This document shows, in pieces, positions 18,548 to 18,638 of a DNA stretch of 18,638 nucleotides. The translations under genes and the position numbers were made by a program. The notes beneath the pieces are model-generated. The model was not told where the DNA came from. It saw only the letters and a list, made by a program, of their open reading frames with translations, and did not search any database. Numbering within the stretch: the first letter of the stretch is position 1; each line of letters starts with the position of its first letter. Source of the DNA: Dimargaris cristalligena (taxonomy: Eukaryota > Kickxellomycota > Dimargaritomycetes > Dimargaritales > Dimargaritaceae); NCBI GenBank assembly GCA_027576995.1, contig JANBQC010000559.1:1-18638 (forward strand), given 5' to 3'.

Positions 18548-18638
18548 AGCTATAATGTTACGATGTTGGGCAACATAAATAGTAATAAAATAAAAATATA
18601 ATAGAAATAATACCCTCGGGTACTCGAAAATAACTAAA

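Overview
The window looks like nuclear DNA from a fungus. Four points support this: a monofunctional NAD-type methylenetetrahydrofolate dehydrogenase of the yeast MTD1 kind; a secreted Ser/Thr-rich protein with a Kex2-like Lys-Arg site and a GPI-type tail; spliceosomal introns of 180-258 nt with GT..AG borders; and a nuclear-type tRNA-Val. A large TMEM245-like membrane protein is also present. I lean towards an early-diverging filamentous fungus, but the sequence alone does not prove the lineage. Genes are well spaced: four firm protein genes and one tRNA in 18.6 kb, with coding DNA visibly richer in G+C than the AT-rich spacers.

Layout. 1-2.2 kb: AT-rich, with one small ORF (74-262) carrying a zinc-knuckle-like Cys/His pattern and a possible two-exon small gene (1496-1813), both weak. 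2285-2998: an intronless protein with an N-terminal signal-peptide-like segment and two C-terminal C2H2 zinc fingers close to the Msn2/4 type. 3.0-4.5 kb: spacer and promoter. 4478-8834: a two-exon gene for a 1370-residue TMEM245/AI-2E-family membrane protein, preceded by two short upstream ORFs. 8.8-10.1 kb: spacer with an (AG)n microsatellite. 10073-11425: a three-exon MTD1-like gene (304 aa). 11.4-15.2 kb: a long spacer with no recognisable gene, although its ORFs lie mostly on the minus strand. 15.2-17.3 kb: a G-poor, pyrimidine-rich stretch holding the GPI-type protein gene (15977-16639). 17.3-18.47 kb: spacer with an inverted repeat, a G14 run and a hydrophobic open frame. 18474-18547: tRNA-Val(CAC) on the minus strand.

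The protein genes all lie on the plus strand, but each has its own spacer, and nothing suggests an operon or a biosynthetic cluster. MTD1 is one-carbon metabolism, TMEM245 is an uncharacterised membrane protein, and the GPI protein is probably a cell-surface component. The most unusual item is the Msn2-like zinc-finger protein with a clean secretion-signal N-terminus. I found no mobile element, CRISPR array or toxin gene, and no multi-gene system that I could defend as new.
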